From Borborobacter arsenicus (GTDB lineage: Bacteria; Pseudomonadota; Alphaproteobacteria; Rhizobiales; Rhizobiaceae), in NCBI RefSeq assembly GCF_003934165.1, contig NZ_RKST01000014.1:1-64000 (forward strand): DNA of 64,000 nt, written 5' to 3'. The notes below the pieces were generated by a model, which did not search any database, was not told the DNA's origin, and saw only the letters and a program-made list of their open reading frames with translations. Positions within the stretch are counted from its first letter, which is position 1; each line of letters starts with the position of its first letter. This document shows positions 33,677 through 43,759 of the stretch, one piece after another. A program made the translations under genes and the position numbers.

Positions 33677-35743
33677 ATGGCTGAGACTGTTTCGGCAAGG
33701 GCAGGCGGCGTGGTCGCCGGGATCGATGTCGGCGGCACCTTCACCGACCTGTTGCTGTTCGATGCGGACACGGGCGGCGTGCGTGTTGCCAAGACGCTGA
33801 CCACCCCCGACAACCAGGCTTTCGGCGTCGTGGCGGCGCTGTCCGAATGCGGTTTCCCGGTCGAGGCGATCGATCTCATCGTGCATGGCACGACCACCAC
33901 CACCAACGCCGTGCTGGAGCGGCGGCTGGCGAAAACCGGCATGATCACCACCCGGGGTTTTCGCGACGTGATCGAACTTGGCCGGCGCACGCGGCCGCAG
34001 GCCTATGGCATGACCGGTGGTTTCACTCCCGTCATTCCGCGCGACCTCAGGTTGGAAGTGGCCGAACGCGTCGAGGCCTCAGGCGCGGTGCGCACGCCGC
34101 TGGACGAGGAAGAATTGCGCCAGGCAGTTCGCCTTCTGCTTGCAGCCGGCTGCGAGGCGCTGGTGATCCATTTCCTGCATTCCTACGCCAATCCGACGCA
34201 TGAAGAGCGTGCGGCCGAGATAGTCGCCGAACTCTGGCCGAACGACTACATCACCGTCGGTCACCGGCTGCTTTCGGAGGCGCGCGAGTTCGAGCGCGGC
34301 GTTACGGCTTCGGTGAATGCCGCGGTACAGCCGATCCTGGAGCGCTATATCAGCCGGCTGCGCGGCGAGTTGCAAACGCGTGGCTATCGCCGCGAATTCC
34401 TGATCATGAATGGCAATGGCGGCATGATCTCGGCCGGCAATGTCACCCGCGAATCCGCCAAGACGGTGATGTCCGGCCCGGCCTCGGGCGTGATTGCTGC
34501 CGCCTATACCGGGCGGCGCGCCGGCTACGGCAATCTCGTCACCTATGACATGGGCGGCACTTCCACCGATGTCGCGCTCGTGCGCGGCGCCGAACCGGCG
34601 GTCTCCAACGAGATCGAGATCGAATATGCCATGCCGATCCATGTGCCGATGATCGCGGTGCATACGATCGGGGCCGGCGGCGGCTCGATTGCCAGGGTGG
34701 ATGCCTCCGGCCTGATCCAGGTCGGGCCGCAAAGCGCGGGCGCCGATCCTGGTCCGATCTGCTACGGGCGCGGCGGTGCCGAGCCGACGCTGACCGACGC
34801 CAATCTGGTGCTGGGCCGGCTCGATCCGCGCCGGCTGCTTTCGGTCGACCGGCCGGTGAGCGTCGATGTCGTGCGCGACATCTTTGCCCGGAAGATCGGC
34901 GGCGCGGCCGGACTTGACGGGGTCGGGGCGGCGGGCGCGGTGCTGAAGCTGGGCAATATGAAGATGGCGGGTGCTGTCCGCATGGTTTCGGTGGCGCGCG
35001 GCAACGACCCGCGCGATTTCGTGCTGTTTGCCTTCGGTGGCGCGGGGCCGCTGCATGCGACGGCCCTTGCCCGCGAGCTTGGCTTGCCCAAGGTGCTGGT
35101 GCCGGCCCGTCCGGGCATCACCAATGCGCTCGGCTGCGTGGTGGCCGACCTGCGCCATGATTTCGTCAATACGATCAACCAGCCGGTGGCGCTGCTAGAC
35201 GAGGAAAAGATGCGGGCCGTGCTGGAGCGGCACCGTCTTCAGGGCGAGGAATTGATCACCAAGGAATCCGTACAGCCGGACGCGATCAGGGTGACGCATT
35301 CGGCCGATATGCAGTTCGTCGGCCAGACCCATATCATCAACGTGCCGCTGCCTTCGGCCGATGTGAGCCGCGCCATGCTGCAGGAACTGTTCGAGAAGGC
35401 CTATTTCGCTCGCTTCAAGGTGCAGCTTCCGGAAATTCGCGCCAATCTGGTCAATCTCAACACGTCGGTCACCGGGTTGCGGCCGCAGATCGACCTGTCG
35501 ATCCTGATAGACCCGGCCGGGAGGGCAGCGACGCTTGCCGAGGCTCTGCGCGAGCGGCGGCCGGTATGGTTCGACGGCACCTGGCATGACACGCCGGTCT
35601 ATCGACGTGAACGGCTTCCGCTGGATGCCGAGTTGCAGGGGCCAGCGATCATCGAGCAGATGGATGCAACCACGGTTCTGGAACCGGGCGATCACGCGCG
35701 GCTGGACGGCGATGGCAATATCATCATCGAGGTGGGCGCATGA
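33677..35743 (+). CDS. hyuA: Hydantoinase/oxoprolinase family protein, A subunit (HyuA)
   Basis: 688 residues. N-terminal ASKHA ATP-binding motifs GIDVGGTFTDLLLFD and VHGTTTTTNAVLERR; later YDMGGTSTDVALV, GAGGGSIARVD, QVGPQSAGADPGP and FGGAGPLHATALA. These are characteristic of N-methylhydantoinase A, acetophenone carboxylase and 5-oxoprolinase A subunits, which drive ATP-dependent lactam hydrolysis or carboxylation. It overlaps hyuB by 4 bases. It converges on the molybdenum-hydroxylase operon, so a cyclic amide formed there is a plausible substrate. Confidence 0.92.
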   Translation: MAETVSARAGGVVAGIDVGGTFTDLLLFDADTGGVRVAKTLTTPDNQAFGVVAALSECGFPVEAIDLIVHGTTTTTNAVLERRLAKTGMITTRGFRDVIELGRRTRPQAYGMTGGFTPVIPRDLRLEVAERVEASGAVRTPLDEEELRQAVRLLLAAGCEALVIHFLHSYANPTHEERAAEIVAELWPNDYITVGHRLLSEAREFERGVTASVNAAVQPILERYISRLRGELQTRGYRREFLIMNGNGGMISAGNVTRESAKTVMSGPASGVIAAAYTGRRAGYGNLVTYDMGGTSTDVALVRGAEPAVSNEIEIEYAMPIHVPMIAVHTIGAGGGSIARVDASGLIQVGPQSAGADPGPICYGRGGAEPTLTDANLVLGRLDPRRLLSVDRPVSVDVVRDIFARKIGGAAGLDGVGAAGAVLKLGNMKMAGAVRMVSVARGNDPRDFVLFAFGGAGPLHATALARELGLPKVLVPARPGITNALGCVVADLRHDFVNTINQPVALLDEEKMRAVLERHRLQGEELITKESVQPDAIRVTHSADMQFVGQTHIINVPLPSADVSRAMLQELFEKAYFARFKVQLPEIRANLVNLNTSVTGLRPQIDLSILIDPAGRAATLAEALRERRPVWFDGTWHDTPVYRRERLPLDAELQGPAIIEQMDATTVLEPGDHARLDGDGNIIIEVGA

Positions 35744-37485
35744 CCGCCCTCGACGCCATCACGCTTTCGGTCATCCAGGCGGCGCTGCAGCAGACCTGCG
35801 ACGAGATGGACCTGACCTTCAGCCGCGCCGCCTTCTCGCCGGTGATCTCGGAGGCCAATGACCGCTCCGACGGTATTTATTCGGCCGAGGATGGGTCGCT
35901 GATCGCGCAAGGGTCGCAGGGCCTGCCGGTCTTCGTTGGCGTCATGCAGCATTCGACCGCCACCATAATCGAGATGATCCGCGACGGGCGCTGCCAGTCG
36001 CCGCTGGAGGGCGACATCTACATCGTCAACGATCCCTATCTGGGCGGCACGCATCTGATGGATGTGCGCTTCGCCATGCCGGTCTGGCGCGGCGGAAAAA
36101 TCTTCTGCTGGCTGTCCAACACCGGCCATTGGCCCGATATTGGCGGCGCGGTGCCGGGCGGCTTTTCGGCCTCGGCGACGGCTGTCGAGCAGGAGGGGCT
36201 ACGGTTGCCGCCGGTGAAACTGTTCAAGGGCGGAAAGCTCGACCCGGAAATCTATGCAATCATCTGTTCGAATATCCGCGTCGCCGACCAGCGCATCGGT
36301 GACATCTCCGCGCAGGCGGCAGCACTGCGCGTCGGCGAGGAGCGTCTATGCGCCGTCCTCGACCGTTACGGTGACGAAACGGTGCTTGCGGCCATTGCCG
36401 AATTGCGCAAGCGTGCGGCCGCCCAAATGCGCGCTCATATCGCCGCCATTCCGGACGGGACCTACCGCGCCAAGGCCTTCGTCGATTCGGACGGCGTGGT
36501 TGACCTGCCGCTGACCATCGCGTTTGCGGTGGAGAAGGTCGGCGATACGCTCACTTTCGACTTTGCCGGTTCGAGCCCGCCCTGTGCCGGCCCGATGAAC
36601 AGCGTGCTCGCCACCACGCTGTCCTCGGTCTATCTGGCCATGCGCCATATCTTCCCTGACGTGCCGATGAGCGCCGGCGCCTTCGAGCCTCTGCTGGTGA
36701 AGCGGCCGGAAGGGACCTTCCTCGACGCGCGCTATCCGCGGCCGGTGTCGGGCTGCGCGGCGGAGGTGTCGCAGCGCATCGCCGAGGCCGTGTTCGCCGC
36801 ACTCGTGCAGGCTCTACCGGACAGGGTGACGGCTGCTCCTGCCGGCTCCAGCGGCAATTTTGCGCTCGGCGGTCACGACCCGGCGCGCGGCCGCGATTAT
36901 GTCATGTACCAGATTTCGGGCGGCGGCTATGGCGGCAATGCCGGCCATGACGGGCTGTCCAATGGCTGCTCGACCATCGGCATCTCGAAATCGCCGCCGG
37001 TGGAAATCATGGAACAGGCCTATCCGGTGCTTTACCGGCACTATGCGTTGCGCGAGGGTTCTGGTGGGGCAGGTGAAAGGCGCGGCGGCTTCGGCCTTGC
37101 CTATGAGGTGGAACTGTTGCGGGGCGAGGCGCGCGCCTCCTTCGTCATGGATCACGGCCGGGTCGGGCCACAGGGCGTGCGCGGCGGCAGGGATGGCGCG
37201 GTCAACACCGTGACGGTGTACCGGGACGGGCAGGCGCATGTGCCGCCGCATCTTTCCAAGGAACAGGACATTGCGCTGAAGGCGGGCGACCGGGTTGCGG
37301 TCGGCACACCGGGCGGCGGCGGCTATGGCGATCCGCTCCGCCGCGACCCGGCGCTGGTGATGAACGATGTAAGCCTCGGCTACTACACGTGCGAACAGGC
37401 GGCGGAACTGTTCGGCGTGGTGTTGGATGAGGCCGGTGCGGTGGATGGAGCGGCGACGGCGACACGGCGGGCTGGCGGAAAGTGA
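35740..37485 (+). CDS. hyuB: Hydantoinase/oxoprolinase family protein, B subunit (HyuB)
   Basis: 581 residues. Seen are IVNDPYLGGTHLMDV, WLSNTGHWPDIGG, and GGGYGGNAG and GTPGGGGYGDP near the C-terminus, all of the hydantoinase B family. It forms the complex with HyuA. The start overlaps the hyuA stop (ATGA). It ends 42 bases before the end of the convergent MarR gene. Confidence 0.92.
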   Translation: MTALDAITLSVIQAALQQTCDEMDLTFSRAAFSPVISEANDRSDGIYSAEDGSLIAQGSQGLPVFVGVMQHSTATIIEMIRDGRCQSPLEGDIYIVNDPYLGGTHLMDVRFAMPVWRGGKIFCWLSNTGHWPDIGGAVPGGFSASATAVEQEGLRLPPVKLFKGGKLDPEIYAIICSNIRVADQRIGDISAQAAALRVGEERLCAVLDRYGDETVLAAIAELRKRAAAQMRAHIAAIPDGTYRAKAFVDSDGVVDLPLTIAFAVEKVGDTLTFDFAGSSPPCAGPMNSVLATTLSSVYLAMRHIFPDVPMSAGAFEPLLVKRPEGTFLDARYPRPVSGCAAEVSQRIAEAVFAALVQALPDRVTAAPAGSSGNFALGGHDPARGRDYVMYQISGGGYGGNAGHDGLSNGCSTIGISKSPPVEIMEQAYPVLYRHYALREGSGGAGERRGGFGLAYEVELLRGEARASFVMDHGRVGPQGVRGGRDGAVNTVTVYRDGQAHVPPHLSKEQDIALKAGDRVAVGTPGGGGYGDPLRRDPALVMNDVSLGYYTCEQAAELFGVVLDEAGAVDGAATATRRAGGK

Positions 37486-37527
37486 CGAACGGATATACCG
37501 CCGGTGCGAGAAAACGGCGGCGCGCGT

Positions 37528-37992
37528 CTATGCCAGCCTGGCGAGCAGCTTGAGGAATGTGGCCACCTCCTTGGGCGACAGCGGCGACAGCGTCTCCTCG
37601 GTGATGCGTGTGGCGAGCGGGATCAGCGCATCGACCGTGCGGCGGCCTTCGACTGTCAGGCTGACCAGCAGGCGGCGCCTGTCCCCGTCATGGCGGGAAA
37701 GCTCCACCAGCCCGCGCGCCCGCAGCCGGTCGATGACGCCCTTGACGGTTGCGGCATCCATGGCGACCAGCGCGCCAAGCTGGTTCTGCGAGGTGTCGCC
37801 GCCGACATCGCGCAGCTTGGCGAGTGCCGCAAATTGCGGCGGCGTCAGGTCGCTGATGTAGGAGGAGAAAATGGCGACGTGGCGCTGCTGCGCGCGCCGC
37901 AGGATGAAGCCGACCTGATCCTGGAGGTGATATTCTCCCGATTCCGACTCCTCAGCATCGACAAGCTTGAGGATATTGTCTTCGCCGGTCAC
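37528..37992 (-). CDS. MarR-family regulator at the end of the Mo-hydroxylase operon
   Basis: 154 residues. The MarR winged helix is seen in SDLTPPQFAALAKLRD, NQLGALVAMDAATVKGVIDRLRARGLVE and wing HDGDRRRLLVSLTVEGRR. It is the last of six genes whose ends overlap (4 bases with the gene before it), so it is probably an autoregulating sensor of the operon's aromatic or heterocyclic substrate. Confidence 0.9.
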   Translation of the reverse strand: MTGEDNILKLVDAEESESGEYHLQDQVGFILRRAQQRHVAIFSSYISDLTPPQFAALAKLRDVGGDTSQNQLGALVAMDAATVKGVIDRLRARGLVELSRHDGDRRRLLVSLTVEGRRTVDALIPLATRITEETLSPLSPKEVATFLKLLARLA

Positions 37993-38573
37993 CGCAACCC
38001 GTCCCAGGCCTTGATGTCTTCCGCCTTCAGGCCGCCCATGCGGTTATGGATGCGCGGGCCGCAGGCCATTGCGAGACAGAACACGATCTCGTCCGCGCGC
38101 GGTCCGTCGCTCAGCCCCACCTCCATCGCGTCGAAATGGCTGCGCACATAGGCGGCGTTGATATGGCCGAGCGGCACGTCGATGCGCGCGCCGAAGGCCC
38201 CGACCTTCTTGGCTGAAGGCACGATCGCCTTGGCTTCGCCCAGTCGCTCGCGCATGGCATAACCCCCCGGCACATGCCACAGTGCGCCATGCTCCAACTC
38301 GCCGGCGGTTCCGACGATTGCACCCTTGCCGTAACCGTCGATCGCCTTGATGTCGTCGCCCAGAGCCGCAATCAGCCGGTCTGTGAGCATCAGGCCGAGC
38401 GGCTTCAAATCCTCCATGGCGCTTTCGAGATCGGCTTCATGGCGCCCGGCGAAGGGGTTCTTCACCACCGCAAGCGCTGCGGCACGCCGGCGCGGCGTGG
38501 CCGGGGCCGGACCGCCATCGTGGATGATCTCTTCGGTCAATACCGCGATTTTGCGGATGGGGAATCTAGGCAT
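37989..38573 (-). CDS. 'Amino acid synthesis' family protein (AmAS)
   Basis: 194 residues from the ATG at 38573. It matches the small AmAS family: KIAVLTEEIIHDGG at the start, AVVKNPFAGRHEADL, GYGKGAIVGTAGELEHG and DEIVFCLAMACGPRIHNRMGG. The biochemical role is unknown despite the family name. Homologues occur with UPF0280 and hydroxynicotinate-reductase-like genes in other alphaproteobacteria, so a role in ring cleavage or product handling is inferred. It overlaps its neighbours by 4 and 8 bases. Confidence 0.85.
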   Translation of the reverse strand: MPRFPIRKIAVLTEEIIHDGGPAPATPRRRAAALAVVKNPFAGRHEADLESAMEDLKPLGLMLTDRLIAALGDDIKAIDGYGKGAIVGTAGELEHGALWHVPGGYAMRERLGEAKAIVPSAKKVGAFGARIDVPLGHINAAYVRSHFDAMEVGLSDGPRADEIVFCLAMACGPRIHNRMGGLKAEDIKAWDGLR

Positions 38574-39477
38574 TGGGCAACTCCTTGGAAATCTCTGTGT
38601 GCGCGGTGATAGGCCGAGACCTTTTGAGGGGGGTATCGTCGAGCGCAACCGTGCCGAAGAATCGCATATCACCACCCAGAAACAGCGCGGCCGCCTCGAT
38701 CAGGCCACGCCGCCAAAATTCCTCGGCAAGGGCGAACCCGCTACCGAGTGCGGAGGCGATCTCGCCGGGTTTGAGCGGGCCGACATCGACGGTGACCGGC
38801 CTGTCGCCGAGGTCGCTGTCCGGGGCGAGGTCACAGGCGGGCACACGCCGCACGGTTGGATGACCGGGCAAGTCGACCGCATTGGCGATCAGCGTTGCGG
38901 CGGCGTCAGCTTCCGCCGCCGTTTTCGCCAGCACGGTGACGGCGTCGGCAATGCCGAGCGAATAGCTGCGGCCGCGCCAGCCGCTGGTGGCGATGCCGCG
39001 CACCGGGTCGGCGAAGCCGATCATGATGCGGTCGGCAAATCCATGACCGGTGCCGGCAATGGCAGCTTTCATGACAGCGCCCTCGGCAAGATGAATGGCA
39101 ATGTCACCGCCATCATTGACATAGGCTTTTTCAAGTCGCCGGCCGGTGCACATGGCGGCGAGCATCTCATCGGCCACCGCGCCTGCGACCGCCGCCATCG
39201 GCGTGATGAATGCGGGCGCATGGCGGCAGACGGCACGTTCCATGCGCTGTGCTATCACCCCATGGAAGGCGCGCGTCGTGGCGGTGGCCGGGCGGCGCAA
39301 CTCGGCAAGTTCCTCCACCAGTCCCGTCAGCACCGTGTCGAAACGCGCTATCGCCTGTTCATAGGCGGCGCGGCGTTCGGCTTCCTCACCAAACGCTTCG
39401 ATAATGAGGTCGATCGGCCCATGATTGAGGTGGAGGCGCCTGCCGTCGGCCAGCCATGCGATCTGCGGGCCGGTCAT
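38566..39477 (-). CDS. UPF0280 family protein (ApbE-related)
   Basis: 303 residues from the ATG at 39477, which overlaps the end of the reductase-like gene by 4 bases. Seen are HLNHGPIDLIIEAFG at the start and AYVNDGGDIAIHL plus SGWRGRSYSLGIADAVTVLA, which mirror the GGDI and SG(T)S...ADAxxT motifs of the ApbE flavin transferase superfamily. The function is unproven. It could attach a flavin to, or otherwise mature, an enzyme of this operon; that is speculation. Confidence 0.85.
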   Translation of the reverse strand: MTGPQIAWLADGRRLHLNHGPIDLIIEAFGEEAERRAAYEQAIARFDTVLTGLVEELAELRRPATATTRAFHGVIAQRMERAVCRHAPAFITPMAAVAGAVADEMLAAMCTGRRLEKAYVNDGGDIAIHLAEGAVMKAAIAGTGHGFADRIMIGFADPVRGIATSGWRGRSYSLGIADAVTVLAKTAAEADAAATLIANAVDLPGHPTVRRVPACDLAPDSDLGDRPVTVDVGPLKPGEIASALGSGFALAEEFWRRGLIEAAALFLGGDMRFFGTVALDDTPLKRSRPITAHTEISKELPNA

Positions 39478-41018
39478 TTGCCGTGCCCTCCAGGGTCGGA
39501 GAGACGCAGGCCATGCAGCGGCGGCCATGGGTTGTCGCCGGGGGCAAGGCGGCGTTCGTGCCGATTGAAATAGGCGCCGCCGCCAGCCTCCACATCCTCG
39601 ATCGTGCGGATTTCGTCGGCATAGCCGCCAAGCCGGAGATAATCGTCGCGGCGCAGCGTGAATTCGAGTGGCGCCACCAGCGCCGGTGTCGGTACATAGC
39701 CGAAGGCGTTGTCGGGCACGCGGCTGACATCGACCATCAGCGTGATGCCGCCGCCCGGCCAGACATAGACGGGCGCACCGCCAACGGTGACATAGGTCTG
39801 GAGCCCATGGACGGAGCGGGTGAGATTGACCGGGTTCTCCACCACACCGGCTCGCAGCGATCCGCCTGCACCGCCGACGAACAGCACCGTGCACAGCGCC
39901 GGCTCGCAATTCTGCTCGATCAGGTCGACGGATTTGCGCAGCCGTTCAGGAAAAGGTTTTTCCACCGGTCGCAGGTCGTCATCGAGTTCGAAATAGGCGA
40001 ATTGCTCGCCTGTGGTGGAAACCATCAGCAGCGACAGGCCGGGGTGTGCGCCCTTTTTCGGGTTCCACTCGCCGAGGATCGACAACGGGTCGGAGATCGT
40101 CGTGCCGCCCCAGCCAAGCCCGGGCTCGGAGACCTTGAAATAGCGACCGGGCGTGGAGCGGTGGCCGATCACCTTGATGCCGGTGTCCTGCCAGCCGAGC
40201 ACCTTGCCGGCCTGGTGCTCGGAAACAACGCCGGTGATGTGGTCGTCGACCACCACCACCTCGTCCACCAGGCCGCGCCATTGTGTGGCAAACATGCCGA
40301 TGGCGGCCGAGCCGCAGCCGACGCGCATGCGCTTTTCCGTCACGCCGTCGATGATGGGCGCGTTGCCGGCCTGGACGACGACACTGGCACCACCGTCGAT
40401 CGACAGTTCCACCTTCTGCTTGTTGCACAGCGCAAGCAGTGTGGCGCAGGTGACGTGGCCCTCCGCTTTGGAACCGCCTGTCAGATGATTGACGCCGCCC
40501 AGCGACAGCATCTGCGAGCCATATTCGCCGGTGGTGACATGGCCGACCGCTTCGCCTTCGGCACGCACGGTGGCGGTTTCGGGCCCCAGGAAACGGTCTG
40601 TGTCGATCTTCATTTTGGCGCCGCAATAGGAAAATATACCCTCCGTCACCACGGTGACGAGATCGACGCCCGCGACCTCCTGGCTGACGATGAAGGGCGC
40701 GGGTTTGTAGTCGGGGTAGGTGGTGCCGGCGCCGATGGCGGAAACGAAGCGGCGGCCGGTATTGACCAGTTCTCCGCTCCAGGCCTCGCCCTCTCCGGCA
40801 AATGGGACGGAACTGCCGCCGGTTTCGGTGTGGTATTCGAGGATCGTCACCGGATCGAGCCTCACGATCCTGCCATCTACATTGCCATAGCGGTCGCAGG
40901 CTCCGGTGCGGCCTTCGGCGATGTAGCACATGACCGGGCAGGCGTCGCAGCGGAGCTTTTCGCCGACCTGTTTGGCGCCGGGATCATGCGTCTCGAAGCG
41001 TTCGGATATCTCGCTCAT
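39474..41018 (-). CDS. 6-hydroxynicotinate reductase-like Fe-S protein
   Basis: 514 residues. Near the N-terminus Cys24-x2-Cys27-x3-Cys31-x9-Cys41 (RCDACPVMCY ... GACDRYGN) forms a likely [4Fe-4S] site. The rest shows Gly-rich segments such as HVTTGEYGSQMLSLGGVNHL, RVGCGSAAIGMF and FVGGAGGSLRAGVVENPVN. This is the family named after Eubacterium barkeri 6-hydroxynicotinate reductase, which reduces the pyridone ring to tetrahydro-6-oxonicotinate. In this operon it follows a molybdenum hydroxylase, the order expected for such a pathway. The substrate in this organism is not proven. Confidence 0.8.
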   Translation of the reverse strand: MSEISERFETHDPGAKQVGEKLRCDACPVMCYIAEGRTGACDRYGNVDGRIVRLDPVTILEYHTETGGSSVPFAGEGEAWSGELVNTGRRFVSAIGAGTTYPDYKPAPFIVSQEVAGVDLVTVVTEGIFSYCGAKMKIDTDRFLGPETATVRAEGEAVGHVTTGEYGSQMLSLGGVNHLTGGSKAEGHVTCATLLALCNKQKVELSIDGGASVVVQAGNAPIIDGVTEKRMRVGCGSAAIGMFATQWRGLVDEVVVVDDHITGVVSEHQAGKVLGWQDTGIKVIGHRSTPGRYFKVSEPGLGWGGTTISDPLSILGEWNPKKGAHPGLSLLMVSTTGEQFAYFELDDDLRPVEKPFPERLRKSVDLIEQNCEPALCTVLFVGGAGGSLRAGVVENPVNLTRSVHGLQTYVTVGGAPVYVWPGGGITLMVDVSRVPDNAFGYVPTPALVAPLEFTLRRDDYLRLGGYADEIRTIEDVEAGGGAYFNRHERRLAPGDNPWPPLHGLRLSDPGGHGK

Positions 41019-43759
41019 CGTCCCGCCTCCCTTATCGCGGCGCGGATGCGCGATGGCGTTGCCGGGATTTTCGTGACCGGAACGCCGGTGGCATGGCGGA
41101 TCGCGTTGAGGATGGCGGGCGCGGTCGGGATCAGCACATGCTCGCCCAACCCTTTGGCACCGAAGGGTCCTTCCGGGTCCGGAACTTCTATCAGGATGGT
41201 TTCGATCGGTGGAACGTCGCCGATGGTGGGAATGAGGTAGTCGTGCAGGTTCTCGGTGCGGCCGGGGATATATTCCTCCATCAGCGCCATGCCGATGCCT
41301 TGCGCGATGCCGCCTTCGATCTGGCCTTGTGCCAACAGGGGATTGATCGCGCGGCCGACATCATGCGCGGCGGTGATCTTGACGAGCTTCACCGTGCCGA
41401 GCTTGAGATCGACTTCCAGTTCGGCAATTTGCGCGCCATAGCCGAACACGGCATAGGGCGTGCCCTGGCCCTTCGCGTCGAGCGGCGCCGTCGGCGGATC
41501 GTAAGTTTCCTCGGCGGTGAAGACGAGACCATCGGCATCGGGGGTTAGAGCGGAAAGGCCGATGCGGCGGGTAGCGTCGCCCTCGCGGATGATGAGCAGG
41601 CAACCTTCAAGGCTCAGCGCGGCATGATCGGAGACATTGGCGAAGCGGAGTATTTTTTCACGCAGGCTTTTCGCCGCCTTCTCGGCCGCCTTGCCGGAAA
41701 CGAAGGTCTGGCGCGAAGCGGACGTCTTGCCGGCATCCGGCGTGATTGCCGTATCGGCGCTCCTCAGAGCGATCAGGGTCAGGGGCACGCCGAGCGCATC
41801 GGCGGCGATCTGGGCAATCACCGTATTGGAGCCCTGGCCGATATCGACAGCACCCTGATGTAGCACGACTTGTCCCTCGGGCGAGATGCCGAGCTTGATG
41901 GTCGAGGGATTGGGCAGCGAGGTGTTGCCGCAGCCATACCAGCAGGAGGCCACGCCGACCCCGCGTTTCATGTGCCCGTTTTCGGCATCGAAGCGCCCGG
42001 CATCGGCGAGCGCGCGTTGCCAGTGCGGCTTGAGCGCCTCCAGGCAATCGGCGATGCCGACACCTTCCTCAAGCAGTTGTCCCGTAACCGTTTCGGAGCC
42101 GTTCCGAAGCGCATTCTTCAGCCGGAATTCGAGCCGGTCGATGCCGGCCTTTATGGCGAGCGCGTCGTAAAGCGTCTCCTGGCAGATGGTGGCTTGCGGC
42201 ACGCCGAAGCCACGAAACGCGCCGGAGATCGGTCCGTTGGTGTGGATAGCACGGCCAAGCGCCCGGTAATTTGGCGTCACATAGGGCCCTGACGCATGCA
42301 CCGGCACGCGGTTCGCCACCGTCGGGCCCCAGCTTGCATAGGCGCCGGTGTCGAAATCGCCGGAAAAGACCATGCCGCAAATCCGGCCCTGCGCGTCGGC
42401 GCCGATGGTCGCCCGCATCGCGGCGGGATGGCGCTTGGTGGTCGATGTCATGGATTCGTCACGAGTGAAGCAGAGCGCCGCCGGGCGGCCGGTCTTCAGC
42501 GCCACCAGTCCGACCAGCGGCTGCACCGAGAGATCGAGCTTGGAGCCGAAGCCGCCGCCGGTCGCGGTCGGCACGATGCGGACCTTTTCAGGTGGCAGGC
42601 CAAGCAGGCGGGCGGTGTCGGCGCGGTCCATATAGGGCGCCTGCGTGCAGGCAGTGACGACCAGCGTATCGCCATCCATATGGGCAAAGCCCGCCTCCGG
42701 CTCGATATAGGCATGCTCGACATATGAAGTTTCGATCATATCCGAAACGATATGGGCGGCTGCGGCAAGCGCGGCTTCAGGATCGCCGTGCTCGACGAAA
42801 CCCTGGGTGAGCAGGTTTCCGGGTCGGCCGGCATGCAGCAGCGCGGCATCGCCGGTCTGTGCGGTCTCGGTGTCCAGCAATGCGGGCAGTTCAGTCCAGG
42901 CGATCGGGAAGGCGGAAAGATCGAGAGATGCGATGGCGTCTGGCTCGCCGGCAATCACCGCCACCGCCTCACCGCGAAAGCGCGTACTGCCTTCTGCAAG
43001 CGCCGGTTGGTCGGCAAAGGGCGGAATGACGCCGAAGCGATTTTCGCCCGGAATATCCGCTGCGGTGTAGATGTCGACGATGCCGGGATGTTCGGCCTGA
43101 TACGCCTCCAGATCGCCGAAGGCAAAGCGCGCATGGTGATGCGGCGAGCGGATGACGGCCAAGGCAAGCGCATCGGCCGGGAAGCTGTCGCCGCCGAATT
43201 TTTCGGTGCCGTTGATTTTGGCAATACCGTCAAGCCGGATCGGCGAGGCACCGACGGCATGGCCGGCGGGGGGCAGGCCGAGATCGAGTCCGCTGCCGGG
43301 GCGAGCACTATCCATCACCGCAGCGATAATCTTGCGATAGCCGGTGCAGCGGCACAACACGCCGCCGAGCGCGTCCCTGACCTCGTCTTCGGCCGGGTGC
43401 GGATTGCGCTCCAGCAGCGCGGTTGCCGCCATCAGCATGCCCGGCGTGCAGATGCCGCATTGGGCTGCGCCGTGCCGCAGGAACGAGGCTTGCAGCGCCG
43501 AGAGTCTGCCATTGCCAAGGCCCTCGACCGTGCGCACATGCGCGCCCGCGACGGAAGCGGCGGGCACGAGGCAGGCGCAGACCGGCTCGCCATCGAGCAG
43601 CACGGTGCAGGCGCCGCAATCGCCGGCATCGCAGCCGACCTTGGTGCCGGTGAGCCGCAATTCGTCGCGCAGCACCGAGGACAGGCGCTGGACCGGTGCG
43701 GCACTGACGGTGACGGCGCTGCCGTTGACGGTGAAGACGATTTCGCCGCGCGCGCTCAT
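41015..43759 (-). CDS. Xanthine dehydrogenase-family molybdenum hydroxylase, fused 2Fe-2S and molybdopterin subunits
   Basis: 914 residues from the ATG at 43759. Residues 1-150 carry two 2Fe-2S sites: Cys43, 48, 51, 63 (VGCDAGDCGACTV) and Cys101, 104, 136, 138 (CGICTPG, CRCTGY). The remainder is the molybdopterin domain, with GGGFGSK, GAFRGFGVPQ, QGAVDIGQGSN, and the active-site Glu in GAKGLGEH. Such enzymes hydroxylate N-heteroaromatic rings. Small and large subunits are usually separate or fused with FAD; this 2Fe-2S/Mo fusion with a separate FAD gene is less common. It overlaps both neighbours by 4 bases. Confidence 0.93.
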   Translation of the reverse strand: MSARGEIVFTVNGSAVTVSAAPVQRLSSVLRDELRLTGTKVGCDAGDCGACTVLLDGEPVCACLVPAASVAGAHVRTVEGLGNGRLSALQASFLRHGAAQCGICTPGMLMAATALLERNPHPAEDEVRDALGGVLCRCTGYRKIIAAVMDSARPGSGLDLGLPPAGHAVGASPIRLDGIAKINGTEKFGGDSFPADALALAVIRSPHHHARFAFGDLEAYQAEHPGIVDIYTAADIPGENRFGVIPPFADQPALAEGSTRFRGEAVAVIAGEPDAIASLDLSAFPIAWTELPALLDTETAQTGDAALLHAGRPGNLLTQGFVEHGDPEAALAAAAHIVSDMIETSYVEHAYIEPEAGFAHMDGDTLVVTACTQAPYMDRADTARLLGLPPEKVRIVPTATGGGFGSKLDLSVQPLVGLVALKTGRPAALCFTRDESMTSTTKRHPAAMRATIGADAQGRICGMVFSGDFDTGAYASWGPTVANRVPVHASGPYVTPNYRALGRAIHTNGPISGAFRGFGVPQATICQETLYDALAIKAGIDRLEFRLKNALRNGSETVTGQLLEEGVGIADCLEALKPHWQRALADAGRFDAENGHMKRGVGVASCWYGCGNTSLPNPSTIKLGISPEGQVVLHQGAVDIGQGSNTVIAQIAADALGVPLTLIALRSADTAITPDAGKTSASRQTFVSGKAAEKAAKSLREKILRFANVSDHAALSLEGCLLIIREGDATRRIGLSALTPDADGLVFTAEETYDPPTAPLDAKGQGTPYAVFGYGAQIAELEVDLKLGTVKLVKITAAHDVGRAINPLLAQGQIEGGIAQGIGMALMEEYIPGRTENLHDYLIPTIGDVPPIETILIEVPDPEGPFGAKGLGEHVLIPTAPAILNAIRHATGVPVTKIPATPSRIRAAIREAGR

